A DNA stretch of 10,019 nucleotides from positions 1 through 10,019 of the forward strand of contig JBKJZO010000073.1 in the NCBI GenBank assembly GCA_046715235.1. Reading direction: 5' to 3'. This document shows, piece by piece, positions 6,913-10,019 of this stretch. The notes beneath the pieces were generated by a model. That model was not told the DNA's origin. It made no database searches and was given only the letters and a program-made list of their open reading frames with translations. Within the stretch, counting starts at the first letter, position 1. The number at the start of each line of letters is the position of its first letter. Source of the stretch: JBKJZO01 sp046715235 (GTDB taxonomy: Bacteria > Actinomycetota > Actinomycetes > BP-191). A program made the translations under genes and the position numbers.

Positions 6913-7964
6913 CAGGTGAGCCCCTTCCGTGCCTTCTTGACCCAGGCCGACTTCGCCTTGGCGCGCGCGACCCGGTCGGGCAGCCCGGATGCGATCGCCG
7001 CGTCGTAGGTCTCCTGATCGATCTGCGGCTCGCCGACGTCGATGTGCGTGCCTTCGGCAGGACTTGCCGTCTCAGTGGCAGTTCCCCCCTCGGGTTGCTC
7101 AGGCGCGCTGTCCTCGGCTGCGGCAGCTGGGGCATCGGCCGGCGGGGTCTGTACGGCGGCCTCCGTCGCGGCAGCGGGCGGCGCCTCGGCGCCGGCGTTG
7201 TCTGCCTTCCACTTCTTCATCCACGCCGACTTGGCCTTGCCGCGGGCGACCCGCTCGGGCAGCCCCGACGCGACGGCTGCGTCGAAGACAGCTTGGTCGA
7301 TGCCGACGTCCTCCTTCGCGATCTCGGCGTGCTCGCGCTGCTCCTTCGCCGGCCCGGCGGGTTCGGTTGCCGCGGGGGCGACCGCGGCTGGGGCAGCCTC
7401 GGGTGCGGCAGGTGCAGCGGCGTACGCCAGCGTGCCGGCCGGCGGCGGGGCTTGGTAGACCTTGGGCTCGGCCTTGCCCGCCGCGACGAGCTCGGCGGGC
7501 GGGTCGCCATCAGGGTCGGGCGCGGGGGGCGGAGGGACGGTGTACATCCACTCGCGCAGGCGCTCCTTTTCGTGCGTGAGCTCGCGGACGTCGTACTCGC
7601 TGTACTCGAATTCGGGCGACCAGAACAGCGCTTCGAACGGGCACACCTCGATGCAGATGCCGCAGTACATGCAGAGCGCGAAGTCGATCGCGAACCGGTC
7701 GAGCATGTTGCGCGTGCGAGCCCGCGCGCCCGGCGTCTTTGGCGGCACGACCTCTTTGTGCGAGTCGATGTAGATGCACCAGTCGGGACACTCGCGGCTG
7801 CACAGCATGCAGACGGTGCAGTTTTCCTCGAAGAGCGCGATGACCCCGCGGGTGCGCGGCGGCAGCGCGGGCTTCACGTCGGGGTAGTGCTGCGTGACCG
7901 AGCGCTTAGTCATGGTCCTCAGCGTGACGGCGAGGCCCTTGGCGAGCCCGACTCCCATGGCCAT
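6912..7964 (-). CDS. nuoI: NADH-quinone oxidoreductase subunit I, two 4Fe-4S clusters, with long repeat-bearing tail
   Basis: NuoI carries clusters N6a and N6b, which pass electrons toward NuoB. With the ATG at 7964 the protein has 350 residues, about twice the usual 160-200. The conserved part covers roughly 1-143 and has two ferredoxin motifs, CTVCMLCSRECP (49-60) and CMYCGICIEVCP (98-109), followed by FWSPEFEYSEYD and the ELTHEKERLREW segment seen in actinobacterial NuoI. From 144 the chain becomes Pro/Ala/Glu-rich and looks disordered, with two copies of a 30-residue motif at 222-251 and 315-344. A GTG at 7982 would add six residues, but it lies inside nuoH and has no ribosome binding site. 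The ATG at 7964, 2 nt after the nuoH stop, is preferred; a second ATG at 7958 is also possible. The 3' end overlaps nuoJ by one base. Confidence 0.95.
   Translation of the reverse strand: MAMGVGLAKGLAVTLRTMTKRSVTQHYPDVKPALPPRTRGVIALFEENCTVCMLCSRECPDWCIYIDSHKEVVPPKTPGARARTRNMLDRFAIDFALCMYCGICIEVCPFEALFWSPEFEYSEYDVRELTHEKERLREWMYTVPPPPAPDPDGDPPAELVAAGKAEPKVYQAPPPAGTLAYAAAPAAPEAAPAAVAPAATEPAGPAKEQREHAEIAKEDVGIDQAVFDAAVASGLPERVARGKAKSAWMKKWKADNAGAEAPPAAATEAAVQTPPADAPAAAAEDSAPEQPEGGTATETASPAEGTHIDVGEPQIDQETYDAAIASGLPDRVARAKAKSAWVKKARKGLT
6933..7022 (-). repeat. NuoI tail motif, copy 2
   Basis: It encodes residues 315-344 of NuoI, running from IDQETYDAAIASG through DRVARAKAKSAW to the final KK, just before the C terminus. 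It is identical to copy 1 at 23 of 30 residues, and most changes are conservative (Y/F, I/V, D/E). This looks like an old in-gene duplication kept by selection. Confidence 0.85.
7212..7301 (-). repeat. NuoI tail motif, copy 1
   Basis: It encodes residues 222-251 of NuoI, running from IDQAVFDAAVASG through ERVARGKAKSAW to the final KK. The spacer to copy 2 is 63 residues rich in Ala, Pro and Glu. The motif has a likely helix-Gly-Pro-basic helix pattern with an invariant ARxKAKSAW core. I do not recognise it as a named domain. Confidence 0.85.
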
Positions 7965-7966
7965 GG

Positions 7967-8968
7967 TCAGCCCACCAGCCACGGGAAGCGCAGCTTGGCA
8001 GCCGCGGCGATGAAGACCTGCAGGAGCGAGATTGGGATGAGGAACTTCCAGCAGAACTTCTGCAGCTGGTCCTCACGCAGCCGGGGGTAGCTGACGCGCA
8101 GCCAGATCACGACGAAGCCGAAGACGAAGACCTTCCCGAACATCCAGAGGATGCCTAGCTCGTCGGAGAGGAACGGCGCGCGCCAGCCGCCGAGGAAGAG
8201 CACGGCGAACAACGCGCCAGCGACGACGATGCCCGCGTACTCGGTCAGCAGGAAGAACGCGAAGCGCAGGCCGGTGTATTCGGTCATGTGGCCGAAGATG
8301 ATCTCGGAGTCGGCGACCGGCATGTCGAACGGCGGGCGGTTGAGCTCGGCCAGGCTGGCGACGAAGAACGTGAACATTGCGGGCGCCAGCACGATGATCC
8401 AAGCCGGCTCCCAGGCCCGCGCGATCTCGACGAGAGACATGCTGCCGGCGAGCATCACCACGGCAGCGGCCGAGAGCAGCAGCGGCAGCTCGTAAGCGAT
8501 GAGCTGCGCCGCGCCGCGGATGCCGCCGAGCAGCGAGAACTTGTTGGCGCTCGACCAGGCAGCCATGAGCATGCCGATCGTGGTGATGCTCGAGATGGCG
8601 AGGGCGTAGAAGATGCCGATGTCGAGCTTCTCGGCGACAAGGCCCGGCGACCACGGGATCACGACGAGGACGAACAGCGCGGGCAGCAGCGACACGGCGG
8701 GTGCGAGCTTGAAGACCCCGCGGTCGGCGTTGTCGGGGACGATGTCTTCCTTCTGCACGAACTTGATGCCGTCGGCGACGAGCTGCGCCCACCCGTGGAA
8801 CGCGCCGGCGTACATCGGTCCGACCCGCGCCTGCATGTGGGCCATCGCCTTGTGCTCGGTCTGGCCGATGATCAGCGGCACGGTCAGGAAGATGAGCAGG
8901 CACACGACCGACTTGAAGAGAATGACGATCCAGACGTTGTTGACGATCGAGTCGACGATCCCGCTCAT
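7967..8968 (-). CDS. nuoH: NADH-quinone oxidoreductase subunit H (quinone-channel membrane subunit)
   Basis: NuoH anchors the peripheral arm and forms much of the quinone entry channel. The 333 residues match the family (325 in E. coli). About eight membrane helices are visible. Signatures are EHKAMAHMQARVGP (38-51), VADGIKFVQKEDIVP (64-78), IRGAAQLIAYELP (150-162) and AELNRPPFDMPVADSEIIFG (207-226), then TEYTGLRFAFF (229-239). Two spots differ from the common form: ERK is EHK (38-40) and PEAE is PVAD (217-220). I recall similar forms in the secondary nuo clusters of Streptomyces. The ATG at 8968 overlaps the nuoC stop as ATGA. A GTG at 8995 would add nine Arg-rich residues inside nuoC and is rejected. 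nuoD, which usually precedes nuoH, is missing. Confidence 0.95.
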   Translation of the reverse strand: MSGIVDSIVNNVWIVILFKSVVCLLIFLTVPLIIGQTEHKAMAHMQARVGPMYAGAFHGWAQLVADGIKFVQKEDIVPDNADRGVFKLAPAVSLLPALFVLVVIPWSPGLVAEKLDIGIFYALAISSITTIGMLMAAWSSANKFSLLGGIRGAAQLIAYELPLLLSAAAVVMLAGSMSLVEIARAWEPAWIIVLAPAMFTFFVASLAELNRPPFDMPVADSEIIFGHMTEYTGLRFAFFLLTEYAGIVVAGALFAVLFLGGWRAPFLSDELGILWMFGKVFVFGFVVIWLRVSYPRLREDQLQKFCWKFLIPISLLQVFIAAAAKLRFPWLVG

Positions 8969-9456
8969 TCGCCGGGCTCTTTCGCGCCGGGCCACGCCTT
9001 CACTTCGCGACTCGCGAGGAGGAACTCCTTGCGCAGCGGGTGGCCCTCGAACTCGTCGGACAGCAGCAGCTTGACCAGGTTGGGGTGGCCGTCAAAGACC
9101 ACGCCGAACATCTCCCACGTCTCGCGCTCGTGCCAGTTGGCGCCGGCGAAGACATCGGACAGCGACGGCAGCCGAGGATCGTCGTTGGGTACGACGGCAC
9201 GCAGCTGCAGGTGATGGCGGTGGATCGGCGAGTAGAGATGGGTGACGACGCCGTAGCCGTTGTCGGCCTCGTCGACACCAGTCAGGAAATCGAAGAACGT
9301 GAAGTCGAGGCCACGGGTGGTCTTAGCGAACCGCGCGGCGTCGGCGTACCGCAGGGCGGGCACGGTGACCGTGACGACGCCGTAGCTCGTCTCGACCTCG
9401 GGCGTGTCGTCGCCGAGGAACGCGACGAACCGCTGCCCGATCTCCTCAGGAGTCAT
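8965..9456 (-). CDS. nuoC: NADH-quinone oxidoreductase subunit C (30 kDa-type)
   Basis: NuoC is a soluble connecting-arm subunit that normally packs against NuoD. The 163 residues are a lone NuoC; it is not fused to NuoD as in E. coli. The 30 kDa subunit signature is clear: WHERETWEMFGVVFDGHP (108-125), then EGHPLRKEF (137-145), with the C-terminal WPGAKEPGE tail common in actinobacteria. Within the signature V128 stands where K, R or P is usual, followed by K129. The ATG at 9456 overlaps the nuoB stop as ATGA, with GAGG 4 nt upstream. Its usual partner gene nuoD does not follow; nuoH does. Confidence 0.94.
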   Translation of the reverse strand: MTPEEIGQRFVAFLGDDTPEVETSYGVVTVTVPALRYADAARFAKTTRGLDFTFFDFLTGVDEADNGYGVVTHLYSPIHRHHLQLRAVVPNDDPRLPSLSDVFAGANWHERETWEMFGVVFDGHPNLVKLLLSDEFEGHPLRKEFLLASREVKAWPGAKEPGE

Positions 9457-9962
9457 CGAGCCTCGACCGCCAGGGGCTCGGCCTTCGCCGCGTAACGCGC
9501 CTTGAGCGACTCGCCCTGGATCTGCGACTGCAGCTTGATGATGCCCTGCAGCAGAGCCTCCGGCCGGGGCGGGCAGCCAGGCACGTAGACGTCGACAGGG
9601 ATGATCTGGTCGACGCCCTTGGTCACCGAGTAGGAGTCCCAGTAGGGCCCGCCACAGTTGGCACAGGAGCCGAACGAGATGACGTACTTGGGGTCGGGCA
9701 TCTGCTCGTAGAGGCGCTTGACCGCGGGCGCCATCTTGTCGGTCAGGGTGCCGCTGACGACCATCAGGTCGGCCTGCCGCGGACCGTGCGCGAAAGGGAT
9801 CACACCGAGGCGGATGAAGTCGTGCTGAGCCATCGAGGTGGCGATGAACTCGATCGCGCAGCAGGCGAGGCCGAAGTTGAAGACCCACAGCGAGTATTTG
9901 CGGCCCCAGTTGAGGACGAACTTGATCGGCTGCGCGACCTCGCCCTGGTCGCTCAGACCCAT
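9453..9962 (-). CDS. nuoB: NADH-quinone oxidoreductase subunit B (cluster N2 subunit)
   Basis: NuoB holds iron-sulfur cluster N2, which hands electrons to quinone at the interface with NuoD. The 169 residues contain all four ligands with family spacing: the tandem C34-C35 in FGLACCAIEF, C100 in SFGSCANCGG and C130 in VPGCPPRPE. PRQADLMVVSG (61-71) is the other hallmark. A fifth cysteine, C103, makes a CxxC with ligand C100; the form SCANCGGPYWDSY occurs, as I recall, in several bacterial lineages including actinobacterial secondary clusters. It is shorter than E. coli NuoB (220) at the N terminus, which is common. The ATG at 9962 shares a base with the nuoA stop (TAATG). Confidence 0.96.
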   Translation of the reverse strand: MGLSDQGEVAQPIKFVLNWGRKYSLWVFNFGLACCAIEFIATSMAQHDFIRLGVIPFAHGPRQADLMVVSGTLTDKMAPAVKRLYEQMPDPKYVISFGSCANCGGPYWDSYSVTKGVDQIIPVDVYVPGCPPRPEALLQGIIKLQSQIQGESLKARYAAKAEPLAVEAR

Positions 9963-10019
9963 TAGAGCACCATTTTCTTCCAGGCGTAGAGCAGCCCGAC
10001 CGCGAGGAAGCCGATGAAG
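9962..10019 (-). CDS. nuoA: NADH-quinone oxidoreductase subunit A, C-terminal end only
   Basis: Only the last 18 codons before the TAA are inside the window. They read FIGFLAVGLLYAWKKMVL. A final membrane helix ending in LLYAW followed by Lys/Arg is the usual NuoA C terminus, and the position directly before nuoB with a 1-nt overlap supports the call. The start, the promoter and any genes upstream are outside the window. Confidence 0.85.
   Translation of the reverse strand, partial: FIGFLAVGLLYAWKKMVL

Noticed and set aside
6350..7135. Upstream extension of nuoK by 262 codons
   Set aside because: The extension lies over nuoJ and nuoI in another frame and is Arg/Pro-rich; NuoK begins at MHLVYP.
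7965..7982. GTG start for nuoI six codons upstream
   Set aside because: No ribosome binding site precedes it and it lies inside nuoH; the ATG 2 nt after the nuoH stop is better, though this cannot be settled from sequence alone.
8969..8995. GTG start for nuoH nine codons upstream of the ATG
   Set aside because: It would add an Arg-rich stretch unlike NuoH and overlap nuoC by 31 nt; the ATG in the ATGA overlap fits the pattern of the operon.
8288..9214. Open frame on the plus strand opposite nuoH and nuoC (308 codons)
   Set aside because: It spans two well-supported genes on the other strand, and its composition is that of a GC-rich shadow.

Overview
The window is a high-GC stretch read entirely on the minus strand. 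It carries a compact complex I (NADH:quinone oxidoreductase-type) gene cluster followed by an HtpX membrane protease gene. Protein-level resemblance, above all NuoI (LAKGLAVTLRT near the N terminus and a long Ala/Pro-rich tail), NuoB (SCANCGGPYWDSY) and NuoH (PVADSE), points to an actinobacterium. I cannot name the genus from sequence alone.

Layout in transcription order, from the right edge leftward: the last 18 codons of nuoA (9962-10019), nuoB (9453-9962), nuoC (8965-9456), nuoH (7967-8968), nuoI (6912-7964), nuoJ (6349-6912), nuoK (5978-6349), nuoL (4012-5985), nuoM (2427-3968), nuoN (914-2422), then htpX (1-835), which runs off the left edge about ten codons short of its usual end. Most nuo junctions overlap by 1-8 nt; nuoH/nuoI and nuoM/nuoN have gaps of 2 and 4 nt, and only nuoL/nuoM has a real gap (43 nt). 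This is one tightly coupled operon whose promoter lies outside the window, upstream of nuoA. No gap exceeds 300 bases. No RNA genes, insertion sequences or CRISPR arrays were seen.

Together the genes encode the whole proton-pumping membrane arm (A, H, J, K, L, M, N) and part of the connecting arm (B, C, I). nuoE, nuoF and nuoG (the NADH-oxidising module) are absent, and so is nuoD, the quinone-site subunit normally between nuoC and nuoH. The stop of nuoC overlaps the start of nuoH by 4 nt, so there is no room for it. The complex must borrow NuoD from elsewhere or work in an unusual way, and its electron donor is unknown.

The 78-nt gap between nuoN and htpX holds a near-perfect match to promoters of the SigR/SigH (thiol-oxidative and heat stress) type, GGGAAC-N18-GTTG, followed by a strong ribosome binding site and a GTG start. 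htpX is therefore probably induced on its own by stress while also being reachable by read-through from nuo. Other points of interest are a NuoI tail with two diverged copies of a 30-residue motif, altered acidic residues in the NuoH quinone-channel loop, and a pair of cysteines in the predicted outside loop of NuoN.
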